Below, piece after piece: positions 26,032 through 34,804 of a stretch of DNA of 64,000 nt. The notes under the pieces were generated by a model. The model was not told where the DNA came from, did no database searches, and was given only the letters and a program-made list of their open reading frames with translations. Position 1 is the stretch's first letter. Each line of letters opens with the position of its first letter. The position numbers were made by a program, and so were the translations under genes. The DNA lies in NCBI GenBank assembly GCA_964532405.1, contig CAZHIC010000007.1, positions 15,897 to 79,896 of the forward strand. The letters are read 5' to 3'. Source of the stretch: PALSA-1006 sp964532405. Its GTDB lineage: Bacteria; Pseudomonadota; Gammaproteobacteria; Burkholderiales; Gallionellaceae.

Positions 26032-27447
26032 ATGATGGTACGCACTGAATTTATCGGCCTACCTCCTCTGCTGTCCGCGCACGGCATCGTGCGTTTGCCA
26101 GGCTCCAAGAGCATTTCCAATCGTGTGCTGTTGCTGTCTGCGCTGGCGCAGGGTACGACGACTGTGCGCGACCTGCTGCACTCGGACGATACTGAACGCA
26201 TGCTGGAAGGTTTGCGCACGCTGGGTGTGCAGGTTGAATCGCTCGGCGATAACTCCTATCGCGTAACAGGTTGCGGCGGTGACTTCCCCGTCAAACAAGC
26301 CAAGCTGTTCCTTGGCAATGCAGGTACGGCATTTCGCCCGCTGACGGCTGCGCTGGCTTTGGCTGGCGGCAGTTACGAGTTGTCCGGTGTGGCGCGTATG
26401 CACGAGCGTCCTATCGGCGATTTGGTGGATGCGTTGCGCCAGCTCGGTGCGGACATCCGCTATCTGGGCAATGAAGGCTTTCCGCCGTTGCGGATAGAGA
26501 TACCTTCTGATGAAGCAACTAGCCATTCGACTAGGCCACCACAAAACGGTAGCCAAGTCGCTGGTTATCCCCAGCCCTCTCCCGTCAAGGGAGAGGGAGT
26601 GGTCAGCGTGAAAGGCAACGTGTCGAGCCAATTTTTGACGGCACTGCTGATGGCGTTGCCGTTGCTGAATCGCACGGTGAAGGTTTCAGTGCTGGGCGAG
26701 TTGATCTCCAAGCCTTATATCGAAATCACGCTGGCGATGATGGCGCGCTTTGGTGTTGTTGTGCAGCGTGACGGTTGGCGCAGCTTCACGGTTGTGGCAG
26801 GTAGCCGCTATGTGTCGCCGCAAGAGATATATGTCGAGGGCGATGCGTCTTCTGCTTCGTATTTTCTGGCGGCAGGCGCTATTGGCGGCGGGCCAGTGCG
26901 CGTGGAGGGCGTGGGAAAAAGCAGTGTGCAGGGAGATATACGTTTTGCCGAAGCGCTGCAAAAAATGGGCGCAACGATCACGATGGGGGATAACTGGATC
27001 GAAGCGCGTGCGCCTGCGAGCGGTAAGCTCAAGGCCATCGATCTCGACTGCAACCACATCCCCGATGCGGCGATGACGCTGGCCGTAGCGGCGCTGTTCG
27101 CCGACGGCGCGACCACACTGCGCAACATCGCCAGCTGGCGCGTGAAGGAAACCGACCGTATCGCGGCGATGGCGACGGAGTTGCGCAAAACCGGAGCAAC
27201 GGTAGAAGAGGGGGCGGATTTCATTCGCGTTACGCCGCCCCCATCCTCCTTGGCTTCCGCCCTTCACCCTTCACCCTTTACTCTTCACGGTTCCGTCGAC
27301 ACTTACGACGATCACCGCATGGCGATGTGTTTCTCGCTGGTCGCGTTCGGCGGTGCAGGCGTGCGTATCAACGATCCGAAATGTGTGGCCAAAACTTTTC
27401 CGGATTATTTCGAGTGCTTGTTTTCTGTTGTCTCTGGTGGCCGTTGA
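26032..27447 (+). CDS. aroA: 5-enolpyruvylshikimate-3-phosphate synthase with repeat-derived insertions
   Basis: A 471-residue EPSP synthase (shikimate 3-phosphate plus phosphoenolpyruvate). Conserved pieces are RLPGSKSISNRVLLLSALA, LGNAGTAFRPLTAALAL, VSSQFLTALLMALPL, DGATTLRNIASWRVKETDR and TYDDHRMAMCFSLVAF. The usual length is about 430. Extra residues appear at about 161-187 (read from a CTCTCCCGTCAAGGGAGAGG palindrome and flank) and about 403-421 (Pro/Ser/His-rich, read from a TTCACCCTTCACCC-type spacer). Both keep the frame, and all visible catalytic motifs survive, so the enzyme may still work. GTG/ATG choice: ATG 26032 or 26035. It converges on the next gene with a 12-base gap. Confidence 0.93.
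   Translation: MMVRTEFIGLPPLLSAHGIVRLPGSKSISNRVLLLSALAQGTTTVRDLLHSDDTERMLEGLRTLGVQVESLGDNSYRVTGCGGDFPVKQAKLFLGNAGTAFRPLTAALALAGGSYELSGVARMHERPIGDLVDALRQLGADIRYLGNEGFPPLRIEIPSDEATSHSTRPPQNGSQVAGYPQPSPVKGEGVVSVKGNVSSQFLTALLMALPLLNRTVKVSVLGELISKPYIEITLAMMARFGVVVQRDGWRSFTVVAGSRYVSPQEIYVEGDASSASYFLAAGAIGGGPVRVEGVGKSSVQGDIRFAEALQKMGATITMGDNWIEARAPASGKLKAIDLDCNHIPDAAMTLAVAALFADGATTLRNIASWRVKETDRIAAMATELRKTGATVEEGADFIRVTPPPSSLASALHPSPFTLHGSVDTYDDHRMAMCFSLVAFGGAGVRINDPKCVAKTFPDYFECLFSVVSGGR
26563..26601. repeat. REP-like palindrome inside aroA
   Basis: CCCTCTCCCGTCAAGGGAGA followed by GGG: a 9 bp stem with a short loop. It is read in frame within aroA, between the IEIPSDEA region and the conserved VSSQFLTALL region. 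It belongs to the repeat type seen between genes at about 37409, 41141 and 48758. Confidence 0.75.
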
Positions 27448-27459
27448 AAGCGCCCAATA

Positions 27460-28209
27460 TTAGAAACGGTATACGAGCGCGGCAAACCCGTTGTCTTCAA
27501 ATTGCGTGTTAACCAGCGGGCTGTTGGTGAGGGCTGAATCTAGCCATTTTCGCTGTAGGTAGAAGTTCGCAATCCATCCGTCGCCAAGCGGAGCTTCAAG
27601 CATTATTTTGAACGAGCGCTTAGTGGATGCCTCCGGGGTATAGCTGGCATAGCCGCTCGCTGCGGATTCGGCGGCGGATACGCCGTAGTAGTAGCGGTTA
27701 TAGTCGCTCGAATAGCGTTCAATTCCGATTTGCGGATAGACGGTCATTTCGCCTAGAGGGATGGGGACGACATAGACAGCTTCGTATATGCTGCCATGCG
27801 ATTTGTTCGCGTCGTATAAAGCGTAAAGAAAGAGACCGCCCAAGGGCGTTACTTGGAAGGTTCCAAGGCCGACAGGAACGGAATTTTGGCGGTCGTTTAT
27901 TCCCCGCAGCTCGGCATTATCGGCAGTCTGGTAGCCGTCATATTTGATTCGGCCAACCAGTTCCAGATGCCCGTATCCGAGGGGCAGGGTCTTGATGCCG
28001 AATGTATCAATGCGGGTAAATATAGGCCCATAGTCGAAGTAGGCATAAGGTAGAAGCGTGGTGCTGTTGGCAGTACCCCTGATGGGGCTTGAGGATACGT
28101 TGGCGAAGAGCCCCAAATCTCCCTGTAGGCTATTGGTAAAACCCTCGGCGGCCAGAGCGTTAGTCGAGAGAAAAATGGCCAGCGGGAAAATGGCATTGAT
28201 GAGTTTCAT
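27460..28209 (-). CDS. MipA/OmpV-family outer membrane protein
   Basis: A 249-residue protein with a signal peptide (MKLINAIFPLAIFLSTNALAAE). The mature part has alternating aromatic beta strands (LPYAYFDYGPIFTRIDTFG, YGHLELVGRIKYDGY) and a terminal aromatic residue (ALVYRF), typical of beta barrels. The pattern fits the MipA/OmpV group, once described as murein-hydrolase scaffolds and in some bacteria as porin-like proteins. It is transcribed divergently from the exported LAS peptidase gene. Specific function is not predictable from sequence. Confidence 0.75.
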   Translation of the reverse strand: MKLINAIFPLAIFLSTNALAAEGFTNSLQGDLGLFANVSSSPIRGTANSTTLLPYAYFDYGPIFTRIDTFGIKTLPLGYGHLELVGRIKYDGYQTADNAELRGINDRQNSVPVGLGTFQVTPLGGLFLYALYDANKSHGSIYEAVYVVPIPLGEMTVYPQIGIERYSSDYNRYYYGVSAAESAASGYASYTPEASTKRSFKIMLEAPLGDGWIANFYLQRKWLDSALTNSPLVNTQFEDNGFAALVYRF

Positions 28210-28389
28210 GTGATGTCTTCCTGATATTTCGTGCGGATAAATACCGCAAGGCGCGCATCGTGCCGTGGGTGTAACAAATAATCAAGGTGGCTTTAGCTAT
28301 TGACGGTCCATCAGAATAAGTGGGACATTGCGCGCCAGTTCCACAAAATAGCACTAAGGGGTCGTTAAAAAATTACCGTTACATTTTTC

Positions 28390-28490
28390 GGTAACTTGAC
28401 AGCACGTAGAAGCTGCATAGATGCAATAGTTGACTTTTTCACTGTTACAGTTATTTGTTAACAGATCCTAATCAGAACTCAGGAGGATGT
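28390..28490 (+). promoter_or_regulatory. Candidate promoter and ribosome binding site before the LAS peptidase gene
   Basis: The 298-base divergent gap 28210-28507 is otherwise empty. TTGACA is present at 28396-28401 with a poor -10 match about 17 bases on (around 28419-28424). A strong AGGAGG is at 28481-28486. The two ATGs closest to it lead to immediate stops (28487 and 28492), so the working start is 28508, at a longer distance than usual. Confidence 0.4.
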
Positions 28491-28507
28491 GATGTGTTGA
28501 GAATGTG

Positions 28508-29773
28508 ATGAGTACGTTTTTGTTTGATGCAACAAAATTGCTTCGCCCTTCCTTGCGCTACTTCATTTTCTGTATTTCGCTCCTCATAACCGCGCTGCCC
28601 CACCCCGCACTCGCTGAGGGTACTGTTCAAATTCAACCCGCAGGATTCTATCTGCCCGGCTCTCCGACTTGGACGGGCGCAACTCCTGCTGCTGTTTGTG
28701 TCGCTCATCCCAATTTCTGCGGCTGGGCACCGGGGACACTAATCAGCAGCATGACTTGCGGGATCGTGCCCGGCTCTGCTGTTTACAATCCCAGTTTTTG
28801 CATCAGCCACACCGAGCCGATTGTTCCTCTATCTTCTTGTCCACCCAATTCCACGGGAACGCCGATGCCGATTAACCCAACTGTTTGCACTTGCAACGCC
28901 GGCTACCAGCCCGACTCCGCAGGAACAAGCTGCGTGCCAAGCCAAGAAGGCCTCATCATCACCCTGCAAGGCGGCACGACCACACAACATTCAACTTTGT
29001 TGCCATTCAATGCGGTCGTGAAAGACCAGAATAGTGTGGTTCAGTCGGGCAAGCAAGTTACCATCACAGCCACTGTGCAAAATGGAACGGGTGGGCACAT
29101 CCACACTGAAAACCGCCCCAAGGGAAACTTTACGTGCTCCTCCTCGTTAGGGACATCGCCAGCGACTTGCACTTTAACAACGGATGGCAGCGGACAAGCT
29201 CCGTTTGAATTTGTCGCTACACCGATCTCCGGCACGCACACCATCACGGCCACTTGCACGGGTTGCAGCAATACCGCAACGGCTCAAGTTAATGTGAAGG
29301 TGGACGGACTGACCCCGATTCCTGCTGCGCCAAAACTGTATGCGCTGCAAGATTCCGCAGGAGCGGTGATCGGTGCGGTTGCGGGGAAACATACGGTTAA
29401 CCACTATCTCACGAGCACGGCGATAGGCAAGTTGAATAAATTTGCTACAAACTATCAAAAGACCAATCCCGGTGCAAAGTTGTACCTCAACGATGCCAGC
29501 CTAGTGTGGGGCGGCTTGTTCGATGTCGGGAGCTCACCTTGGATGTCCCCGCACAACGGGCACAATCGCGGGATGTCGATTGACATCCGCGCTGCAAACA
29601 GCGGCGTGAACAATGAAGGCGCAGTGCCTGCTACAGCCTTCGCTAAAGTCTCAAAAAGCGCAGCAGATGCACATGCTAAAGCAGCCCTGCATTGCTCGGA
29701 TAACGGTGTCCTGAGAATCGGCGCTCCATGCAATGGCATACCGAACAACCGGCACTTCCACGTTGACTTTTAG
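28508..29773 (+). CDS. Exported LAS-type metallopeptidase with Ig-like domain
   Basis: About 421 residues. An N-terminal signal peptide spans residues 1-37 (FIFCISLLITALPHPALAE). A cysteine-bearing region follows (WTGATPAAVCVAHPNFCGW, CTCNAGYQPDSAGTSC). An Ig-like domain (about 150-265; SGKQVTITATVQNGTGGHIH) resembles bacterial Big_1 repeats. The C-terminal part has SLVWGGLFDVG, PHNGHNRGMSIDIR and the final RHFHVDF. The H-x6-D and H-x-H pattern matches the zinc site of LAS peptidases (VanX/MepA/lysostaphin fold), which usually cut peptidoglycan or peptide crosslinks. Start ATG 28508 (GTG 28505 also possible). It is followed by a small exported protein after 10 bases. The combined architecture is unusual. 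Confidence 0.72.
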   Translation: MSTFLFDATKLLRPSLRYFIFCISLLITALPHPALAEGTVQIQPAGFYLPGSPTWTGATPAAVCVAHPNFCGWAPGTLISSMTCGIVPGSAVYNPSFCISHTEPIVPLSSCPPNSTGTPMPINPTVCTCNAGYQPDSAGTSCVPSQEGLIITLQGGTTTQHSTLLPFNAVVKDQNSVVQSGKQVTITATVQNGTGGHIHTENRPKGNFTCSSSLGTSPATCTLTTDGSGQAPFEFVATPISGTHTITATCTGCSNTATAQVNVKVDGLTPIPAAPKLYALQDSAGAVIGAVAGKHTVNHYLTSTAIGKLNKFATNYQKTNPGAKLYLNDASLVWGGLFDVGSSPWMSPHNGHNRGMSIDIRAANSGVNNEGAVPATAFAKVSKSAADAHAKAALHCSDNGVLRIGAPCNGIPNNRHFHVDF

Positions 29774-29783
29774 GAGCGGAACA

Positions 29784-30008
29784 ATGAGAGCATCCAACAA
29801 GCTGTATGTGGGTATTGCGGCAATGGCGATTTCGCTGTGCGCGCAAGCCTATTCGGGCGAAAGCATCGTGCGCGATCCGGCTACGGGCGACTACACCATC
29901 ACCTACAAGGGCGATTCTAATGCGACCGAACTATCGCAAACGATCTTCGTTCCCTCCACCAAGATTGATCCCTCTATCCGCTCCAGCTTCCGCTTGGGTG
30001 AGACATGA
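29784..30008 (+). CDS. Small exported protein
   Basis: A 74-residue protein starting at ATG 29784 behind TAGGAGC. The signal peptide is MRASNKLYVGIAAMAISLCA, with cleavage likely near AQA. The mature part is about 50 residues, polar, without cysteines (DPATGDYTITYKGDSNATEL). It lies 10 bases after the LAS peptidase gene, so it is probably in the same operon and may act with that enzyme in the periplasm or outside the cell. The family is not recognised. Confidence 0.62.
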   Translation: MRASNKLYVGIAAMAISLCAQAYSGESIVRDPATGDYTITYKGDSNATELSQTIFVPSTKIDPSIRSSFRLGET

Positions 30009-30096
30009 GACATAAATCGGCTTCTGAAACAACGCCTTTCCTGTTAATATCGCGCCCCTGTTAAATTCCCTGTGTGGCGTTCACTTTCAGCATCAA

Positions 30097-31365
30097 ATGA
30101 GTAATCCAACATTACAAGCCGTGCGCGGCATGAACGATATTCTGCCGGATGAGGCGCAATTGTGGCTGTGGTTCGAGGACACGGTGCGCGAGTGGCTAGA
30201 AGCCTACGGTTATCGCAACATCCGTATGCCGCTGGTGGAACCGACAGCGCTGTTCAAGCGCGCTATCGGCGAAGTCACCGACATCGTCGAGAAGGAGATG
30301 TATAGCTTCGAGGATGGTCTTAACGGCGACCTGCTTACCTTGCGCCCTGAGGGGACGGCTTCCTGCGTGCGCGCCGTGTTGCAACACAATTTGCTGTATA
30401 ACGCGCCGCAGCGTTTGTACTATAGCGGCGCGATGTTCCGCCACGAGCGCCCGCAAAAAGGGCGCTATCGCCAGTTTCACCAGATCGGGGTCGAGGCGCT
30501 GGGCTTTGCCGGGCCGGATATCGACGCAGAACAAATTTTGATGTGCGCGCGCCTGTGGAAAAAGCTGGGCATACGCGATGTGAATTTGCAGATCAATACG
30601 CTGGGCGACAGTGCATCGCGCCAGCGTCATCGCGAAAAGCTGATCGCCTATTTTGAACAGTATGCGGATAAATTGGATGCGGATGCGACGCGCCGTTTGC
30701 ATACTAATCCGCTGCGTATTTTGGACAGCAAGAATCCCGCGATGCAGGAGATTATCGTTGGCGCCCCCAGCCTGATGGATGAGCTGGATGCCGAGGCCGT
30801 CGCGCATTTCGAAGCGGTGCAGGCCATCCTCAAGCGGCATGGTGTGGCTTATGAGATCAATCCGCGTCTGGTGCGCGGACTGGATTACTACAATCGCACC
30901 GTGTTCGAGTGGGTCACCACGCGTTTGGGCGCGCAAGGTACCATCTGCGCCGGAGGCCGTTTCGACGGCTTGATCGAACAGATCGGCGGCAAGCCCGCTC
31001 CCGCTTGCGGTTTTGCGATGGGCATTGAACGCTTGCTGGCGCTGTTGCAGGAAGACGGCATGCAGAATCCTGCTGCACCCTTGGATGTGTATCTGGTGCA
31101 TCAGGGTGAATCGGCCAGCAAACTGGCGAGCGCAGTGGCGGAACAGTTGCGCGATGCGAATTTGAAGGTGGTGCTGCATTGCGGCGGCGGCAGTTTTAAA
31201 TCGCAGATGAAGAAGGCGGATGCTAGCGGTGCTCTATGTGCGGTCATTATCGGTGACGATGAGGCGCGGGCGGGGCAAGCGACATTGAAGCCATTGCGCG
31301 GTGGCGGCGAGCAAGCCCGTGTGGCACTGACAGAATTGCCGCAGAAATTTTTTGAACTTAATTAA
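30097..31365 (+). CDS. hisS: Histidyl-tRNA synthetase
   Basis: A 422-residue class IIa aminoacyl-tRNA synthetase. MSNPTLQAVRGMNDILPDE is the usual N-terminus. LTLRPEGTASCVRAV carries motif 2-type residues. The histidine-binding signature LVRGLDYYNRTVFEW is present, followed by GGRFDGLIEQIGG and motif 3 CGFAMGIERLLALL. A C-terminal anticodon-binding domain follows. It heads hisS-yfgM-bamB-der, the standard order in beta- and gammaproteobacteria. The usual upstream ispG gene is not here. Confidence 0.97.
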   Translation: MSNPTLQAVRGMNDILPDEAQLWLWFEDTVREWLEAYGYRNIRMPLVEPTALFKRAIGEVTDIVEKEMYSFEDGLNGDLLTLRPEGTASCVRAVLQHNLLYNAPQRLYYSGAMFRHERPQKGRYRQFHQIGVEALGFAGPDIDAEQILMCARLWKKLGIRDVNLQINTLGDSASRQRHREKLIAYFEQYADKLDADATRRLHTNPLRILDSKNPAMQEIIVGAPSLMDELDAEAVAHFEAVQAILKRHGVAYEINPRLVRGLDYYNRTVFEWVTTRLGAQGTICAGGRFDGLIEQIGGKPAPACGFAMGIERLLALLQEDGMQNPAAPLDVYLVHQGESASKLASAVAEQLRDANLKVVLHCGGGSFKSQMKKADASGALCAVIIGDDEARAGQATLKPLRGGGEQARVALTELPQKFFELN

Positions 31366-31384
31366 ATTTGAATAGGATATAAAT

Positions 31385-32023
31385 ATGTCAACGCTCGATT
31401 TGCAAGAACAAGAACAGGTAGACGCCCTTAAATCGTGGTGGAATGAAAATGGTAAATGGGTGGTTGCGGCAATCGTGATCGCACTGTTGGGCTACGCCGG
31501 GATGCAATTCTGGAAGAGCCATCAGGCGCAGCAAGCGGGTGAGGCTTCCAAGCTGTATGCCGAGGTGGAAAAGCAAATAATGACTAACGATCCCAAGCGC
31601 GTGAACGATGCGGTCGCCGCGCTGGTCGACAAGTTCGGCGGCAGTGCTTATGCGCCGCGCGCGCAATTGCTGGCGGTGCAAGCCAATGTACAGGCCAAGG
31701 ATATGACCCGTGCAAAGACCCAGTTGCAATGGGTGATCGAGCATGCGCATGAAACGGGTTTGCAAGATACCGCGCGTTTGAAATTGGCCAGCATCCTGCT
31801 GGATGAAAAAAATTACGATGAGGCGCTCAAACAGCTCAATGCAACGCATCCAGAAGCCTTCACCGGTTTGTATGCCGATCTGAAAGGCGATGTGTTGAGC
31901 GCGCAAGGCAAGACTGAAGAGGCGCGGGCTGCTTATAAGCGGGCGCTCGACAAGATTGAAGCGAAGAGCATGTACCGCAATCTGGTACAGCTGAAGCTGG
32001 ATGGTCTCGGGGACGCCAAATGA
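31385..32023 (+). CDS. yfgM: YfgM-family tetratricopeptide membrane protein (SecYEG ancillary)
   Basis: A 212-residue protein with an N-terminal cytoplasmic segment (LQEQEQVDALKSWWNENGKW) and one membrane helix at about residues 24-42 (VVAAIVIALLGYAGMQFW). A periplasmic TPR-like helical domain follows. YfgM in E. coli associates with the SecYEG translocon and PpiD and assists periplasmic folding. Its location between hisS and bamB is the hallmark context. The stop overlaps the bamB start (ATGA). Confidence 0.92.
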   Translation: MSTLDLQEQEQVDALKSWWNENGKWVVAAIVIALLGYAGMQFWKSHQAQQAGEASKLYAEVEKQIMTNDPKRVNDAVAALVDKFGGSAYAPRAQLLAVQANVQAKDMTRAKTQLQWVIEHAHETGLQDTARLKLASILLDEKNYDEALKQLNATHPEAFTGLYADLKGDVLSAQGKTEEARAAYKRALDKIEAKSMYRNLVQLKLDGLGDAK

Positions 32024-33150
32024 AATTAAGTCGCGGCATTGCCATATCGCTGCTGGTCGTGTTCGCGGCGGGATGCTCCAGCGATAAGGCGGCAGTCAGT
32101 CCGGCGAGTCTGGTGAATTTCACGTCGTCCGCCAAGTATGAAGTGCGCTGGAGGCAGAGTGTGGGCAAGATGGGAGACAACGTCTTGCTCCCTGTGGTCA
32201 CTGCGGAATCTGTATTCGCTGCGAACAGCAAAGGTATCGTTCAGCGGTTCGACCGTAACAGCGGGAAACGGCTGTGGCGCATCGACAGCGGGTTTGTGAT
32301 TTCCGGCGGCGTCGGGGCGGGTGGTGGAGCAGCGTTGGTGGGCGGTGAGAAAGGTGAGGTCGCTGCCTACGAAGAAGGTGCGGGCCAGCTGCGCTGGAAG
32401 AGCAAAATGTCCAGCGAAGTGTTGAGTGCGCCGAATTTTGCAGACGGAGTCGTCGTTGTGCGCACCGGAGATGGTCGTATCGCGGGCTTGGATAGTCAGA
32501 ATGGCAAGCGCTTATGGTTGTATGAGCGGGCGACACCGGCGCTGGTCGCGCGTAGCAATGCCGGGGTGACAATACGCAACGGCATCGTGTACGCAGGTTT
32601 TCCGGCAGGAAAATTGGCTGCTATCGGGCTGCACAATGGTGTCGTCGTGTGGGAAGCATCGGTTTCGCAGCCGCGCGGCAATACCGAACTGGAGCGCGTC
32701 AGCGACATCACCAGCCTTCCCATCGTGGATGATAGCCAAGTATGTGCGGTCGCTTTTCAGGGGCGTCTCGCTTGTTTCGATGCCGAACGCGGAGGATCGT
32801 TGTGGACGCGCGATCTTTCCAGCGACAAGGGCTTGACCATGTCGCGCAAATACCTGTTCTTGACCGACAGCGCAGGCGACGTATTGGCGCTCGACAAACT
32901 CAGTGGCAGCTCGTATTGGAAGAACGATCAAATGCACTTGCGCAAAACAACGGCTCCTTTAGCGTTGGATAATTATTTGGTGGTTGCAGATTTTGAAGGC
33001 TATCTGCACGCCTTGAACCGTGACGACGGCAGCTTTGTGGCACGCTTCAGAACAGATGGCAGCGCGATTCGCTCTGCCCCTGATGTTTCGGGCGACGGCT
33101 TCGTGGTGCAAACCAGCGATGGCGGCTTGTATTCCATCGTTATTCATTAA
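32020..33150 (+). CDS. bamB: Outer membrane assembly lipoprotein BamB
   Basis: A 376-residue lipoprotein of the BAM complex. The signal peptide ends in a lipobox (VFAAGC), so the mature protein starts at that Cys and is anchored in the outer membrane. Repeated PQQ-like blades of the eight-bladed propeller are visible (GIVQRFDRNSGKRLWRID, EGAGQLRWKSK, LDSQNGKRLW, LDKLSGSSYWK, ALNRDDGSFVARFR). It helps BamA insert outer membrane proteins. It is coupled to yfgM, and der follows after 18 bases, the normal order. Confidence 0.95.
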   Translation: MKLSRGIAISLLVVFAAGCSSDKAAVSPASLVNFTSSAKYEVRWRQSVGKMGDNVLLPVVTAESVFAANSKGIVQRFDRNSGKRLWRIDSGFVISGGVGAGGGAALVGGEKGEVAAYEEGAGQLRWKSKMSSEVLSAPNFADGVVVVRTGDGRIAGLDSQNGKRLWLYERATPALVARSNAGVTIRNGIVYAGFPAGKLAAIGLHNGVVVWEASVSQPRGNTELERVSDITSLPIVDDSQVCAVAFQGRLACFDAERGGSLWTRDLSSDKGLTMSRKYLFLTDSAGDVLALDKLSGSSYWKNDQMHLRKTTAPLALDNYLVVADFEGYLHALNRDDGSFVARFRTDGSAIRSAPDVSGDGFVVQTSDGGLYSIVIH

Positions 33151-33168
33151 ACATAATTTAAACTCATC

Positions 33169-34569
33169 ATGCTACCCACACTGGTTTTAGTCGGTCGTCC
33201 CAATGTGGGTAAATCCACTCTGTTTAATCGCCTTACGCGTAGCCGCGATGCTCTCGTTGCCGACCAGCCGGGGCTGACTCGGGATCGCCATTACGGGCGC
33301 GGACGCATCGGCGAACGGCCTTTTCTGGTGGTGGATACGGGCGGCCTGGAGCCGGTTGCCAAAGAAGGCATCCTGCACGAGATGGCGAAGCAGACACGCC
33401 AGGCCATCGACGAAGCCGACCTCGTGTTGTTCCTCGTGGATGGACGCGAAGGCCTCACGCCGCAAGACCGCATCATCGCCACGCAATTGCGCAAAACCGG
33501 ACGTCCTCTGATGCTGTTGGTGAACAAGGCGGAAGGCATGCAGCGTGCCCGCGTTACCAGTGATTTTTTTGAACTGGGCTTGGGCGAGCCGATTCCCATT
33601 TCATCGGCGCACGGCGACAATGTTGCGGAGATGATCGAGGTGGCGCTGGATGAATTGCCCGTGCGCGAAGAGGAGCCGGAAGTAAAATCCGACCATCCCA
33701 AGCTGGCCATTGTCGGACGCCCCAACGTGGGTAAATCGACGCTGGTGAATGCCATTCTCGGCGAAGAGCGCGTCATTGCTTTCGATCAACCCGGCACCAC
33801 GCGCGACAGTATCTACATTGATTTCGAGCGCGGCGGCAAGCCGTACACCATCATCGACACGGCAGGTGTGCGCCGCCGTGGCAAGATCGACGAGGCCATC
33901 GAAAAATTCTCGGTGGTGAAAACATTGCAAGCCATAGAAGATGCTAACGTCGTGGTGTTGGTGGTGGATGCGAGCGATGAGATCACCGAACAGGATGCGC
34001 ATTTGGCCGACTTTGTGCTGGAAGCCGGACGTGCCTTGGTGCTGGCAGTCAACAAATGGGACGGACTGGACGAATACAAACGCTCCACCGCCAAGCGCGA
34101 CATCGACCGCAAATTGCATTTTTTGGACTTCGCCAAACATCACTTCATCTCGGCTTTGAATGGCAGCGGAGTGGACGCGGTGCTGAAGTCGGTGAACGAA
34201 GCCTATGCCGCCGCGATGACGAAACTGGCCACGCCGCAACTCACGCGCGTGTTGCTGGCCGCCGTCGAAAAACAACAGCCGCCGCGCGGCAGCATCTTCC
34301 GCCCCAAGATGCGTTATGCCCATCAGGGCGGCAGCAATCCGCCGCTCATCATTGTCCACGGCAGCGCCTTGGATAAAGTGCCGGACAGTTATAAGCGCTA
34401 TCTGGAAAAGTGCTTCTGCGATGCCTTCAAGCTGCAAGGCACGCCGCTGCGCGTCGAATTCAAGGCCGGTAAAAATCCCTTCGCCGACAAGAAGCCGCGC
34501 CCGCTCACCGAGAGCGAACAGCGCGCCGCCCATCGTGCCCGTATTCGCGGGCGCAGACTGTACGGCTGA
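33169..34569 (+). CDS. der: GTPase Der (EngA), 50S ribosome assembly
   Basis: A 466-residue protein with two tandem GTPase domains, each with a P-loop GRPNVGKST (about residues 6-14 and 183-191), a DT(G/A)G motif (VDTGGLEPV; IDTAGVRRRGK) and NK-D motifs (NKAEG; NKWDGLD). A C-terminal KH-like domain follows. Der is essential for 50S maturation. It ends the hisS-yfgM-bamB-der cluster. In many betaproteobacteria hfq follows directly; here about 3 kb of accessory genes intervene. Confidence 0.97.
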   Translation: MLPTLVLVGRPNVGKSTLFNRLTRSRDALVADQPGLTRDRHYGRGRIGERPFLVVDTGGLEPVAKEGILHEMAKQTRQAIDEADLVLFLVDGREGLTPQDRIIATQLRKTGRPLMLLVNKAEGMQRARVTSDFFELGLGEPIPISSAHGDNVAEMIEVALDELPVREEEPEVKSDHPKLAIVGRPNVGKSTLVNAILGEERVIAFDQPGTTRDSIYIDFERGGKPYTIIDTAGVRRRGKIDEAIEKFSVVKTLQAIEDANVVVLVVDASDEITEQDAHLADFVLEAGRALVLAVNKWDGLDEYKRSTAKRDIDRKLHFLDFAKHHFISALNGSGVDAVLKSVNEAYAAAMTKLATPQLTRVLLAAVEKQQPPRGSIFRPKMRYAHQGGSNPPLIIVHGSALDKVPDSYKRYLEKCFCDAFKLQGTPLRVEFKAGKNPFADKKPRPLTESEQRAAHRARIRGRRLYG

Positions 34570-34587
34570 CGCAGGGCTGGCATTTTT

Positions 34588-34607
34588 GGGCCAATTTGAA
34601 TTGGCCC
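34588..34607 (+). terminator. Hairpin after der, weak terminator candidate
   Basis: GGGCCAATTTGAATTGGCCC forms a 9 bp stem with a very short loop, 19 bases after the der stop. The following sequence (ATGTTTCCCC) is only moderately T-rich, so termination may be partial. A T-run lies on its left side, so it could also act for the minus strand. The rest of the 235-base gap before the next gene shows nothing I can name. Confidence 0.4.
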
Positions 34608-34804
34608 ATGTTTCCCCTTCTATTCCCCTAAAGAAAATGAACTGCTTACCGTTAGAGTAGTGTCTGGCTGCACGCGTGTCGCTTACCCACAGGGGAAGCC
34701 GGTTCGTGGGCGATTTGTAACGCTGGGGTAATACAGTTTTGATAGCATTGAGGCGGGGTCGCTGCATGGTGCAGACGCCCCCACTTTAATGAATGGAGGA
34801 GTAA

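Noticed and set aside
33601..34767. A minus-strand open frame of about 390 codons opposite der
   Set aside because: No domain is recognisable, composition is biased, and der is clearly coding on the + strand.
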